From an uncultured Methanobrevibacter sp. (GTDB lineage Archaea; Methanobacteriota; Methanobacteria; Methanobacteriales; Methanobacteriaceae), in the NCBI RefSeq assembly GCF_946184425.1, contig NZ_CAMHFP010000009.1, positions 1-63,563 on the forward strand: 63,563 nt of DNA. The letters run 5' to 3'. The notes under the pieces were generated by a model. That model saw nothing but the letters and a program-made list of their open reading frames with translations. It did not search any database and was not told the DNA's origin. The position numbers and the translations under genes were made by a program. Numbering within the stretch: the first letter of the stretch is position 1; each line of letters begins with the position of its first letter. This document shows positions 1-8,621 of this stretch, in pieces.

Positions 1-136
1 GCTCATGGTGCTCATGCTCATCATGACAACCACAATCAGAATCAGAACAAGAATCCTCAACGTCATAATCATGATGATGCTCATGGTGCTCATGCTCATC
101 ATGACAACCACAATCAGAATCAGAACAAGAATCTTC
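1..136. repeat. 78-bp tandem repeat inside the metal-binding N-terminus
   Basis: The block beginning gctcatggtgctcatgctca occurs at 1 and again at 79, nearly identical for about 58 bases, so the period is 78 bp or 26 codons. Each unit encodes one CSDSDCGCH block plus one His/Glu run. The array probably continues left of the window. The period is a multiple of three, so copy-number change would alter metal-binding capacity without breaking the frame. Confidence 0.85.
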
Positions 137-418
137 ATGTTCATGATGATGGTGGTCATGATCATGGTCGTCTGCACAATCAGGGCAACCACAAATACTT
201 ATATTAACATCTTCATCATAATCAATTTCTTCTCTATGGTCATATATACTTAAATCTGAACTTTCTTGAAAGTCTTTTAACAACTGTTTATCATAATGAT
301 TTGTATCAGTACAACGAATATCATCGCAATTTGGATCAAAACAGATGTAATTATAATGTTCAGGATTGTGACAGTTTTCATCTGCACAATCAGCATCATA
401 ACATCTATTTTCTACCAT
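1..418 (-). CDS. Cys/His-rich N-terminus of probable heavy-metal pump (partial)
   Basis: The reading frame is open from the ATG at 418 to the left edge, giving 139 codons without a stop; the C-terminus lies outside the window. The visible protein is full of metal ligands: CDPNCDD-like Cys pairs in the first 40 residues, an acidic linker, a CGCPDC motif, then alternating HDHDHHHHEHE stretches and CSDSDCGCH blocks repeated every 26 residues. No membrane segment is visible yet. It lies 18 bases downstream of an ArsR/SmtB repressor on the same strand, the usual arrangement for a Zn/Cd/Cu P1B-type ATPase, and such pumps often carry His-rich N-terminal tails. The pump identity is inferred from context; a cation diffusion facilitator or a stand-alone metal-binding protein is also possible. 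Confidence 0.7.
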   Translation of the reverse strand, partial: MVENRCYDADCADENCHNPEHYNYICFDPNCDDIRCTDTNHYDKQLLKDFQESSDLSIYDHREEIDYDEDVNISICGCPDCADDHDHDHHHHEHEDSCSDSDCGCHDEHEHHEHHHDYDVEDSCSDSDCGCHDEHEHHE

Positions 419-436
419 AATATCACCAATTAAAAA

Positions 437-817
437 TTATTCTAATATATGTTCCAATCCTACTTTGTAAATCATTTCAATATGGAGGTCAGTTAATGAA
501 TATCTTGCCATTTTTCCTTCTTTTTGAAATTTAACTATATTATTTGCACGTAATATCCTCAATTGATTTGAAACAGTTGTTTGATTTAAATCAAGTGCCT
601 CACAAATATCACATACACATAAATCTTCTACAGTCAGTAGGGAAATAATTTTTAATCTTGTAGGATTTCCAAATATTTTGAAGAATTCAGATAGCTCAGC
701 ATATTCTTCTTCAGCAGGCATGCGTCCTTTAACACGTTCAACAGCATCTTCATGAGAGTTGAACACATCACACAGACCTTCATCTTTATTTTCAAGATTA
801 TTTTCTTTCATTTCCAT
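437..817 (-). CDS. ArsR/SmtB family metal-sensing repressor
   Basis: A 126-residue winged-helix protein. After an acidic N-terminal tail come a helix with FGNPTRLKIISLL (about 49-61), the metal-binding recognition motif DLCVCDIC (66-73), the DNA-recognition helix NQTTVSNQLRILR (78-90) and a wing KFQKEGKMARYSL. The CxC within helix alpha-3, with a further Cys at 72, is typical of CadC/ArsR-type soft-metal sensors, which leave DNA when metal binds. The ATG at 817 was chosen; a GTG at 820 and an ATG at 811 are alternatives. A TATA-like AT stretch lies only about 20 bases upstream, so the message may be leaderless or nearly so. The downstream gene encodes the His/Cys-rich protein, which it likely controls along with itself. 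Confidence 0.9.
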   Translation of the reverse strand: MEMKENNLENKDEGLCDVFNSHEDAVERVKGRMPAEEEYAELSEFFKIFGNPTRLKIISLLTVEDLCVCDICEALDLNQTTVSNQLRILRANNIVKFQKEGKMARYSLTDLHIEMIYKVGLEHILE

Positions 818-835
818 CACATATATTATATATTT

Positions 836-894
836 ACATATTATGATATGTTTATGTATTTAAATGTTGTCATATCATGATATTATGATATGTT
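836..894. promoter_or_regulatory. Paired palindromic operators upstream of the ArsR gene
   Basis: Two dyads lie just upstream of the repressor gene. 871-892 has perfect 8-base arms (catatcat / atgatatg) around six bases; 836-851 has 6-base arms (acatat / atatgt) around four. Both contain the same 14-mer tattatgatatgtt, at 839-852 and 881-894, exactly 42 bp apart (about four helical turns). Placement over and upstream of the promoter fits ArsR/SmtB autorepression. The sequences are seen; the binding is inferred. Confidence 0.7.
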
Positions 895-961
895 AATGGA
901 AAAAATTATTTCAAAAATTGAGAAAAAAAAATAAAAAAAATAGATTAAAATTCACAATTAA

Positions 962-1414
962 TTACTTGCTACGTAAATCATGAATTTCTTTTCCTTGATA
1001 AGTCACATTTTTAACTTCTAAAACATCTTTAAAAACAGTCCCATTTCCTAAAGAGTGGTTTCCAACAACTTCACACTTAATGAATAGTTCAATGTATAAA
1101 TCAGTGACATGTTCAGAAGGAAGCTTCTTTGCATCATCCCAATCCATTACTATAAGTGCATCTGGAGAAGAGAAAACACCTTTTGAACCCAATGATTCCA
1201 TCCAATTTACAGTATCATTATTATAACCTTTATAATACTGATTGGATCTTATTTCATGAATTATTTTATTTAAATCAGTTGGTCCTGCAGAAGAAACATT
1301 TAACTCGGTCATATTGGTCCTGTTGCCATCATCAACACTAGCACTAACACAACTAATTGATAAAATAGCTAAAATCAATACCAATATTGCAAATTTACCT
1401 TTAATATACTTCAT
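962..1414 (-). CDS. Secreted small protein, paralog of the 2779-3231 gene
   Basis: The start is the ATG at 1414, preceded by GGGAGG 11 bases upstream, giving 150 residues; longer readings add an unsupported N-terminus. It has a clear signal peptide (MKYIKGKFAIL, hydrophobic core, VSAS). The mature part shares an ordered set of motifs with the protein at 2779-3231: (Y/Q)YY(K/Q)GY(N/D)NDT, NWM(E/K)(S/T)LG, VF(S), (I/V)MD(W/S)(D/N)DA, LP/IPS, ENHSLGN-like GNHSLGN, and a terminal Y(Q/M)G(K/E). I do not recognise a named family. Several NxS/T sites fit surface N-glycosylation. Likely an extracellular or membrane-anchored protein; function unknown. Confidence 0.75.
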   Translation of the reverse strand: MKYIKGKFAILVLILAILSISCVSASVDDGNRTNMTELNVSSAGPTDLNKIIHEIRSNQYYKGYNNDTVNWMESLGSKGVFSSPDALIVMDWDDAKKLPSEHVTDLYIELFIKCEVVGNHSLGNGTVFKDVLEVKNVTYQGKEIHDLRSK

Positions 1415-1537
1415 GGAAAAAATACCTCCCAGAATATTAATATAGTATATGAAAACCACATTATATAACTGTTTATTAATGAAAATTAACAATAACACAG
1501 ATTAACAAATATTCCTAATTTACTTAATGAGAATATT

Positions 1538-2461
1538 TTAAAGATTTTTAACTTCTTCAAGAGACAATCCAGTGCATTTAGCTATTTCCATGTCTGAAAG
1601 AAAATCTTTTAGGTTTTTTGCAATATTCCTACTGACATTATTTGTCACCTTTTCAGTGACTTGCTTAGTAACCTGTTCAGTAACCTGTTCAGTAACCTGT
1701 TTAGTAACCTGTTTAGTAACCTGTTTAGTAACCTGTTTAGTAACTTCTGCAGTAGTTCTATTTATCAAATCAGTTTCATATTTAACTAAAAAATCATTAT
1801 TCATTTTAATAATCTCCCAAAATTCATTAAACAATTTTTCATCATCATCTGCAATAATTTGTGCAACAATGTATTGACATTGCTTAATTTCAGCCTGTTC
1901 ATCTTCACTGAAAAATTTTTTATCATTAACTATCTTAAAGACTTCAAAAGCTACTTTTACACCATTTACATTTCCCATTAATGGTATGAACACTAAATTA
2001 TACCTGTCAATCTGGGTTAACTCTTCATGATTTTTAATTTTATTTTTAATATATTTTAATTTTTCCAAACCATCTAATTCTGCATAGAAAAATAACCTTG
2101 GTTTAAAATGAAAAATTTTAGAGACATATGCGATTGATTTAGATTTAATTTTCAAACCTGTGGAAAATACGTTTGTTTCAACATATTTTCCGCTGACAAT
2201 CCTGAGATTAATCGCATATTGGGCACATCTCAAAAGAAATTTTTCATTTATGTTTCCAGTTTGAAACTCTATGTTCATTAACGTTCCGTCATCAAGCTCC
2301 AACACTCCATCCATCAATCTTTTCCTAAATGTTGGAATAATCAATTCTGTAGGGTAAAAACCTACGACTTTTCTGGTATCCCCCATGACTGCTAATATTG
2401 CCTGTGCAAATGTAATGAGTGATAGTTTTTGCAATGTATCTTTAGCAAAAGGAATATACAT
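1538..2461 (-). CDS. Rpn/PD-(D/E)XK-type nuclease-transposase family protein with VTKQ repeats
   Basis: 307 residues from the ATG at 2461, chosen because GGTGAG lies just upstream; an ATG seven codons earlier has no such site. The N-terminal half resembles the Rpn/PD-(D/E)XK transposase-like family common in gut microbes: D51 in LMDGVLELDDG followed by the catalytic-type E-F-Q (65-67), which fits the D...ExK/Q nuclease core. The middle part is helical. Residues about 250-285 are near-perfect tetrapeptide repeats VTKQ/VTEQ, likely a coiled or helical spacer. The C-terminus has LSDMEIAKCTGLSLEEV, which resembles the short helix-turn-helix tail often seen in this family. Rpn proteins promote recombination, but many genomic copies have no known role. 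Confidence 0.7.
   Translation of the reverse strand: MYIPFAKDTLQKLSLITFAQAILAVMGDTRKVVGFYPTELIIPTFRKRLMDGVLELDDGTLMNIEFQTGNINEKFLLRCAQYAINLRIVSGKYVETNVFSTGLKIKSKSIAYVSKIFHFKPRLFFYAELDGLEKLKYIKNKIKNHEELTQIDRYNLVFIPLMGNVNGVKVAFEVFKIVNDKKFFSEDEQAEIKQCQYIVAQIIADDDEKLFNEFWEIIKMNNDFLVKYETDLINRTTAEVTKQVTKQVTKQVTKQVTEQVTEQVTKQVTEKVTNNVSRNIAKNLKDFLSDMEIAKCTGLSLEEVKNL
1656..1745. repeat. 12-bp tandem repeat (about seven copies) encoding VTKQ/VTEQ
   Basis: The plus strand reads gtaacctgttta or gtaacctgttca repeatedly, with seven near-identical 12-bp units in frame within the Rpn-like gene. The period is a multiple of three, so slippage would change spacer length by whole tetrapeptides. Confidence 0.9.
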
Positions 2462-2487
2462 TTTCTCACCATAATATTTCAATTATG

Positions 2488-2501
2488 GTATGCCGACATA
2501 C
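2488..2501. promoter_or_regulatory. 14-bp dyad upstream of the Rpn-like gene
   Basis: gtatg-ccga-catac is a perfect dyad 27 bases upstream of the chosen start. It could be an operator. The rest of the 2462-2778 interval is AT-rich with a TATA-like ttttatatt (reverse strand, near 2527) and no convincing gene. Confidence 0.3.
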
Positions 2502-2778
2502 ACAAGAATATATTAGTAATTAACAGAATATAAAACAACCAGTTGTAAATTAAATCAATTTTAAATAGTTAAATAAATTTTATAACTATGTGTAAATTTT
2601 ATAAACTGAAATCAATAATATAAAGTAGAAAATGAAAAAAAAGAGGTGAGAAAATAAAAAAAATGACAAGATATTTTCAGATAAAAATATCAAAATAACT
2701 TTGATTAGTAATTCTTATTAATGAATTCCGCGAAAATACCTGCAAGCATCATCAATATCTAAATCAATGAAATGGAAT

Positions 2779-3231
2779 TCAGGCTCCACCTCCCGGAATA
2801 TCAATAATTTTTTCACCCATATATTCAACATCTCCTACAAGCAAAACATCTCTTGGATATTTCATATTACCCAAAGAGTGATTTTCCAAAACATGACATT
2901 TAAAATCTTCAATTATGAAAACATCTGTTGCATACACTGACGGAATTTTATCTGCATCGTTGGAATCCATTATAACAAATGTCCCATTTCCGCTGAAAAC
3001 CTGTTTTTTCCCCAAAGTCTTCATCCAATTAAGTGTGTCATTATCATAACCCTGGTAATAAGAATAATTTTCTATATTCATAATGAGTTCACCCAATTCA
3101 ATAGGTCCCTCAGAATAAACTGATACAACTTTGGAATTATCCGCAGGATATTCTGTTATTGAATAAGCCGCCACAAGGCCAATCATTGCAATCAAAATAG
3201 ATACGATAACATATATTCCTTTGCTGGGCAT
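2779..3231 (-). CDS. Secreted/membrane-anchored small protein, paralog of the 962-1414 gene
   Basis: 150 residues from the ATG at 3231, with GGTG six bases upstream; a GTG five codons earlier lacks a ribosome binding site. The N-terminus is one hydrophobic segment after MPSKG (IYVIVSILIAMIGLVAAY), a signal peptide or anchor. The rest aligns throughout with the 962-1414 product: YYQGYDNDT, NWMKTLGKKQVFS, VIMDSNDADKIPS, ENHSLGN and a closing VEYMGEKI. It follows the CGCAxxGCC gene with a 15-base gap and is probably co-transcribed. Unknown family and function; the two genes are a local duplication separated by the Rpn-like gene. Confidence 0.75.
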   Translation of the reverse strand: MPSKGIYVIVSILIAMIGLVAAYSITEYPADNSKVVSVYSEGPIELGELIMNIENYSYYQGYDNDTLNWMKTLGKKQVFSGNGTFVIMDSNDADKIPSVYATDVFIIEDFKCHVLENHSLGNMKYPRDVLLVGDVEYMGEKIIDIPGGGA

Positions 3232-3246
3232 AAAAACACCTTCCAC

Positions 3247-3657
3247 TCATAACATTGCTTCTAGAATTTCTGCAGCAGATTCAACCATCTTCGGACAGAA
3301 TTCTTTGAATAAATTATTATCCCTTGCATACCTGACGCCTTTTTCAGTAGCAATATCACATTCAAGCAAATCACGGCAGATATATGATCCGTTTTGGTTT
3401 TTAAATTCATCTAAAAATCTGTCACATACCTCACCACTTTTGGCTTTGTTGTCCCCATACTTCAGACCCAATACCATAAGAGCTCCAGTACAAGCCCCAC
3501 AGACTTCGCCTTTGCGCATTCCACTTCCAAAACAAGCCCCAATATTTAATGCTTGCTCTTTTGAAAGACCCAAATCCTCAGAAAATGCTGCAAAAACAGC
3601 TTGAGAACACATATAACCGTCTTCAAATAGTTGAACTGCATCCTTAATTGAATTCAT
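3247..3657 (-). CDS. C_GCAxxG_C_C family protein (putative redox protein)
   Basis: 136 residues, close to the family's normal length. It shows the ordered cysteines of the family: GYMCSQAVFAAF near residue 17, IGACFGSGM around 42, VCGACTGALMVLGLKYG around 53-67, later CDRF and ICRDLLECDI, and a final FCPKMV. The spaced cysteines suggest a metal or disulfide redox centre, but no member's reaction is firmly known to me. It lies 65 bases downstream of the second ABC permease and 15 bases before a secreted protein, all on the minus strand, so it may be the tail of the exporter operon. Confidence 0.85.
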   Translation of the reverse strand: MNSIKDAVQLFEDGYMCSQAVFAAFSEDLGLSKEQALNIGACFGSGMRKGEVCGACTGALMVLGLKYGDNKAKSGEVCDRFLDEFKNQNGSYICRDLLECDIATEKGVRYARDNNLFKEFCPKMVESAAEILEAML

Positions 3658-3722
3658 GATTAATTATTTATACGAGCTTCCATATTAAATTATCTGAACG
3701 TCTAAAATAACCTACACTGCAA

Positions 3723-5981
3723 TTATTCAACATCTTTTAGTGCTTCAACCATATTCAAATCATTGATTTTATCTGAAAACATTAAATTAACCCCTATAGA
3801 TATTGCAAATGTAATGAATGCAGACAATAAAATGTTACCCCATGTTAAGGATGGAACATAATAAAGAGAATCCCCTGCGGCATTCAGCATCAATGTCATG
3901 AAATAAAATCCTACAGGAATTCCTAAAACAAATCCTATCGCAGTGAAAATCAGGTTTTGCGTTAGAAGTAACTTTCTTAAAACATTTGTCCTGAAACCTA
4001 AAACTTTTAATGTAGCAATTTCTCTTTCCATTTCGGTGAATGATAATATGCCCAGATTATACAAAACTAAAATGGCAAGTACACCCGCAACGATTGTTAC
4101 AACATAAACCATCATCATTACCGCAGAAGTCATAATATCCCAACTTTCTCTCATATCCTCAAGGGTTGTGACCGATTTAATGGACTCCCAGTTTTCACCG
4201 AATTTTTCTTTAGTTAAAATACTGGTAGGAGTAAAGTTCAGACCTTGGTCTTCAAGAGTGTCTGGAGACATTATCAAACCTTGTGAAATTGGTTCTGCGT
4301 GAATTTGACCTATTTTTGAGGTTACCCAATCATCACTGCCCACAATATGCCACCGGATTTCATCGCCAATGTTTAAATCAAATTTATCAGAAAGTTTTTG
4401 AGAAATTGAAACATCCCCCTCTCCAATTTTAATCGAATCTCTGCTGCTGTTTGTATATGATATCAAATCAGTGTTGTTTGAAACTAAAAGCGATACCGTA
4501 TCTCCCATATCATTTGCTTTCAGTTCAATAGACTGCTGCATTATGAAACTGCCATTGGTTTCGTTCAAAACATAATACAATTCCAAAGGATTTGGAGAAT
4601 TGGAAAATGCAAGTTTAGATTCATAATGATTTATGTCATCATATTCCCACGATTTCAATTCATTTAAACTATCATTCATCCCAAATGCTGCAATAAGCAA
4701 TGCCACACAACCTAAAACCCCTACAATAGTCATTAACGCTCTAAAGTTATTGCTTTTTGCATCCCTTAAGTTCCAACGAATATTAAAGTTCAGATATTTC
4801 CAGATTCCTGACCTTTCAATAAATCCATTGGTTGAAACATTCGGAGATTTTAATCTCATTGTATTTGCAGGATTTTCTTTTGATATTCTCCTACATGAAA
4901 GATAGGTTACAAAAACTGAAGACAAAACCATAAATATTGCAATGTATACAAAACTCATGTCAAAGCCAGGATGCCATGAAGGCATACTATAGTTTGTAGC
5001 CATTGTTGGATAAAACATTTGAGGAATTATCATAGGCCCAGTTATCAAACCTAAAACAGCACCTGCCAAAACCGGCCAAAATCCATAAGAAATATAATGA
5101 AGTATGATTGTTTTGTCTTTAAATCCAACCGCTTTTAAAACTCCAATTTGTGTCCTTTGATGCGATACAATACGAGTCATTGTTGTCAGAAGTGTTAGAA
5201 AAGTGATTAAAACAAAAACTATGGGAAATACATCCCCAATCATCTTATGTTGTGCCATTTCATCTGCAAACTTGGATACACTGAGATGGTCCTCTTTTTT
5301 AGTGAATGAAAGATATGAAATGGAATCATCCAATTTTTCTTTGAATTTGGTGTCTGAAGAATCATATTTGACAAGTAATGTATCATATTCCAAATCTTCA
5401 GGATATGCTTTACTTGACAGATATGCAAATCCCATTTGGGCAAAATCAGGAGTCATTGAAGCAGGCGAAACTTCAAATACATATTCCGGAGAATAACCAA
5501 TACCCTTTATTTCCTTTTCGATTGTTTGATTGTCAAATTCAAATGTAATGTTATCTCCGACTTTCAAACCTCTAGCGTCAGCAAATCTTGCATCCAACCA
5601 AACACCAGAATCATCAGATGCATTGAACTGAGACCCTTCAGTCGTGTAAAACATGGAAATCGTTCCATTTTCAACAAAATGCAGAGTAATGTCAGGTTTA
5701 CTTTCAAGATCTGCAACAGATTTGACAACCGCCTGCCTATCTGTTTGTGTTGCAAAATCACTTACTTTATCTACTGACAAATTATCAAAAGTAGAATTAT
5801 AAACCCACCCATCAGCAAGGTTTGTTTGAGAGTAGAATTCATCTGAAGTTTGAATTAAACCGTAATACTCCCCATAAATTCCACTATATGCAAAAATACC
5901 TATAAATGCCATCAGAAATATTGCAATGAACTGTGTTTTATTGATTTTTATATCCCTCAGCATTTTTCGAGTAAGTGACAT
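3723..5981 (-). CDS. ABC transporter permease, FtsX/MacB type (copy 2)
   Basis: 752 residues. The architecture is that of a large FtsX-domain permease: one membrane segment near residues 14-33, a long extracytoplasmic domain, a three-helix FtsX block (about 250-370) containing GVLKAVGFKDKTI, another helix near 415, a second outside domain, and a C-terminal FtsX block with FTEMEREIATLKVLGFR. It is clearly homologous along its whole length to the 6347-8617 product, so the pair arose by duplication and probably forms a heterodimer with the single ATPase at 8622-9326. Such systems move lipids, lipoproteins or peptides, or transmit force, rather than import solutes. No Shine-Dalgarno is evident; a TATA-like tttatat about 30 bases upstream allows a leaderless message. 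Confidence 0.9.
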   Translation of the reverse strand: MSLTRKMLRDIKINKTQFIAIFLMAFIGIFAYSGIYGEYYGLIQTSDEFYSQTNLADGWVYNSTFDNLSVDKVSDFATQTDRQAVVKSVADLESKPDITLHFVENGTISMFYTTEGSQFNASDDSGVWLDARFADARGLKVGDNITFEFDNQTIEKEIKGIGYSPEYVFEVSPASMTPDFAQMGFAYLSSKAYPEDLEYDTLLVKYDSSDTKFKEKLDDSISYLSFTKKEDHLSVSKFADEMAQHKMIGDVFPIVFVLITFLTLLTTMTRIVSHQRTQIGVLKAVGFKDKTIILHYISYGFWPVLAGAVLGLITGPMIIPQMFYPTMATNYSMPSWHPGFDMSFVYIAIFMVLSSVFVTYLSCRRISKENPANTMRLKSPNVSTNGFIERSGIWKYLNFNIRWNLRDAKSNNFRALMTIVGVLGCVALLIAAFGMNDSLNELKSWEYDDINHYESKLAFSNSPNPLELYYVLNETNGSFIMQQSIELKANDMGDTVSLLVSNNTDLISYTNSSRDSIKIGEGDVSISQKLSDKFDLNIGDEIRWHIVGSDDWVTSKIGQIHAEPISQGLIMSPDTLEDQGLNFTPTSILTKEKFGENWESIKSVTTLEDMRESWDIMTSAVMMMVYVVTIVAGVLAILVLYNLGILSFTEMEREIATLKVLGFRTNVLRKLLLTQNLIFTAIGFVLGIPVGFYFMTLMLNAAGDSLYYVPSLTWGNILLSAFITFAISIGVNLMFSDKINDLNMVEALKDVE

Positions 5982-6045
5982 GATACAATGTTTATAATAA
6001 ATAGGATATAAAATTCATCATTTAAATTGTGTGTTAATGTCACAA

Positions 6046-6267
6046 TCAGTAAGAATCAATCAAATTTTGAAATAGTGAAACTGTTTCTTCAACACTCATA
6101 TCAGCGCGTTTGCTAACTTCCTCAAGATTAGATTCCCATAAGGAAATTTTGCCCATAGGAGTAACTAAAAACTTGAATTGATGATTTCTATGTACAAGGT
6201 CTGTTTTTAATAAAGGATACTCATTTAACAAATCCATATATTTTGATTCCTTTGTAACTTCAACCAT
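6046..6267 (-). CDS. Small DUF1858-like protein
   Basis: 73 residues from the ATG at 6267, set by GGGTGA five bases upstream; upstream codons are unsupported. The pattern YMDLLNEYPLLKTDLV, then a mid-segment FKFLVTPMGKI and a closing helix RADMSVEETVSLFQNLI, resembles the DUF1858 domain (a short helical module found alone or fused to hybrid-cluster and DUF438 proteins). It sits between the two duplicated permease genes, 79 and 64 bases from them, on the same strand. Its partner and role are unknown. Domain call moderately sure. Confidence 0.65.
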   Translation of the reverse strand: MVEVTKESKYMDLLNEYPLLKTDLVHRNHQFKFLVTPMGKISLWESNLEEVSKRADMSVEETVSLFQNLIDSY

Positions 6268-6346
6268 AATATCACCCAAATAACAATTAATTCTAATCAG
6301 ATTTAAAGATTTTGTCACAATTAATGGGTAAAAAGTAGGTTTGAAC

Positions 6347-8617
6347 CTACTCTCCACTTTTTAGTGATTCGACCATATCCAACTTTTTAATTTTGCGTGA
6401 AAACATTAAATTAACCAATATGGATAATGCAAATGTTATAGCTGCAGCCAATAGGAAATTTGATAATGATATGGAAGGCAGAATATAAAATGAATCTCCT
6501 GATGACTTCCACATAATATCCAAGATTATATAACCTACTGGAAGACCTAATATAAATCCAATAGCCGTAAACCATAAGTTTTGAGTTAATAAAAGCTTTC
6601 TTAAAGCACCAGTTTTAAATCCTAAAACTTTTAGTGTAGCAATTTCCCTTTCAATTTCTGTAAATGAGAGCAATCCCAAATTATATAGGACAATCACTGC
6701 TAAAAGAGATGCAAAGAATATTAAAATATATATTAACAGCCACATGGATTCAGTCAATTCATCCCAACTGCCAGTCATATTTTTCATTGAATTAGCAGCT
6801 TTAACGCCACCATAATCATTTACAACATGTTCCACAGTAACAATGCTTGTTGGAGTGTAGTTTAAATCCAAATCCTCCAATTTATCTGCAGACATTATGA
6901 ATCCTTGTGAAATTGGGTCTGCATGGATTTTATCAATAGTTGTATTTACCCATTTATCAGAACCCATAATATGCCATTTAACTTTATCGCCAACACCTAC
7001 GTCTAGCATCTCAGCCATTTTTTGAGATATTGAAACCTCATCATCTGCAATTTCAACCTTATTCCAATCATAATCAGTTGGTGTCACCAAATCAGTATTG
7101 TTCAATACTGTAAGCGAACCCGACTTTTTAACACTATCCGATTCAATTTCAATTGCAGATTCCATTAATTTATCACCGTTAACTGCTTCGGCAACCTCAT
7201 CAATTTGAGAATCAGTTGCATTTTCTTCAATCACCAATTTTGAATCATAATGATTAATTTGATTATATTCCCACTCTTTTAAATCATTCATGCCATCATA
7301 CATTCCGAATGCACATACCAAAAGTGCACTGCAACCTATTACGCCAATAATTGTCATTAATGCTCTGAATTTATTCCTTTTAGCATCACGCCAATTCCAA
7401 CGGGCATTAAATGACAGATGCTTCCAAATGTCTAATTTTTCAATAAAACCTGAAGTGGATACTTTCGGTGATTTTGGTCTAATTGTATCCGCAGGCTTTT
7501 CATCGGAAATACTTTTAACTGAGTAATATGAAACCGCAAGGGACATCAATACCATCAATACAGCCACATAAACAAAATTCATGCTCCATGCAGGATTCCA
7601 TGAAGGCAGTTTATATGTAGCACTCATTGACGGATAAAATAGCTGAGGCAAAGTCATTGGCCCCAAAATCAATCCCAAAATGGATCCGATTAAAACCAGC
7701 CAGAAACCATAAGACACATAATGTAAAATTATAGAATGATTTTTAAATCCACTGGCTTTTAGAATACCTATCTGCATTCTCTGATGTGTAATAATTCTAG
7801 TCATTGTTGTTAAAAGAATAAGCATTGCAATCAATATGAATACAACAGGAAAAATATCCCCCATCATCCTGTGCTGATTCATTTCATCTGCAAATTGACT
7901 AACACTGGAATGCTGTGACCTTTCAACAAATGAACTGTAATAACCGTCCATATGATAAGACAGCAAATCATTGTAGTTTTCAGAAGTTCCATCAAATTTG
8001 ACTTCCAAAACATTATATGAAATATTATCACCAGGAAATGCTTTATTTGACAAATATGCAAAACCTATTTTGTTAAAATCCGGAATTACTGATGCGCTTG
8101 ATGCATGATAAACATATTCAGGAGAATATCCCAGCCCTCGAATTTCCTTTTCAATTACATGACCTTCAAATTCAAAACTAATGTTGTCGCCAACTTTCAA
8201 TCCTTTTGCATCGGCAAAACTTTTGTCAAGCCATACCCCGTTTTCATCATTAATATCAAATTTATCCCCTTCAAGCAAATAGAATTTTGATATTGTGTTG
8301 TTTTCCACAAAATGAAGTGTTACGTCAGGATCATTGTCAAAATTCGCCACCGAATCCACTACATATTGCCTTTCCATTTCAGTAGTTGCACCTAATGCAT
8401 TTATCTGGTCTAAAAAAAGATCATTTATACCATATGAATAAATCCATCCGTCAGCCAGATTAGTTTCATTATAAAAATCATTGACATTGACTTCAAGACC
8501 CACTGATTCCCCTCCGACACCTGAAAACACAAATACTCCTAAAAATGCCATTAAAAAAATAGATATGAATTGAGCTTTGTGCTTTGAGATGTCTCTCAAC
8601 ATCTTCTTAGCAAGCAT
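6347..8617 (-). CDS. ABC transporter permease, FtsX/MacB type (copy 1)
   Basis: 756 residues, same layout as the 3723-5981 product: an N-terminal membrane helix (AQFISIFLMAFLGVFVFSG), a large outside domain, an FtsX three-helix block including QIGILKASGFKNHSI, then a second domain and a C-terminal block with FTEIEREIATLKVLGFK. The ATG at 8617 is preceded by GGTGA, which overlaps the end of the ATPase gene; only four bases separate the genes, so translation is probably coupled. With the ATPase it forms the core exporter of this operon. Substrate unknown; the palindromic metal-box-like site upstream of the ATPase hints at metal-responsive expression, which is inference. Confidence 0.9.
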   Translation of the reverse strand: MLAKKMLRDISKHKAQFISIFLMAFLGVFVFSGVGGESVGLEVNVNDFYNETNLADGWIYSYGINDLFLDQINALGATTEMERQYVVDSVANFDNDPDVTLHFVENNTISKFYLLEGDKFDINDENGVWLDKSFADAKGLKVGDNISFEFEGHVIEKEIRGLGYSPEYVYHASSASVIPDFNKIGFAYLSNKAFPGDNISYNVLEVKFDGTSENYNDLLSYHMDGYYSSFVERSQHSSVSQFADEMNQHRMMGDIFPVVFILIAMLILLTTMTRIITHQRMQIGILKASGFKNHSIILHYVSYGFWLVLIGSILGLILGPMTLPQLFYPSMSATYKLPSWNPAWSMNFVYVAVLMVLMSLAVSYYSVKSISDEKPADTIRPKSPKVSTSGFIEKLDIWKHLSFNARWNWRDAKRNKFRALMTIIGVIGCSALLVCAFGMYDGMNDLKEWEYNQINHYDSKLVIEENATDSQIDEVAEAVNGDKLMESAIEIESDSVKKSGSLTVLNNTDLVTPTDYDWNKVEIADDEVSISQKMAEMLDVGVGDKVKWHIMGSDKWVNTTIDKIHADPISQGFIMSADKLEDLDLNYTPTSIVTVEHVVNDYGGVKAANSMKNMTGSWDELTESMWLLIYILIFFASLLAVIVLYNLGLLSFTEIEREIATLKVLGFKTGALRKLLLTQNLWFTAIGFILGLPVGYIILDIMWKSSGDSFYILPSISLSNFLLAAAITFALSILVNLMFSRKIKKLDMVESLKSGE

Positions 8618-8621
8618 ATAC

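Noticed and set aside
1656-1745. CRISPR array
   Set aside because: Units are 12 bp, contiguous without spacers and in frame within a gene.
2662-2697. ATG after gaggtgag near 2645 on the plus strand
   Set aside because: The frame closes after 11 codons and the spacing from the site to the ATG is too long.
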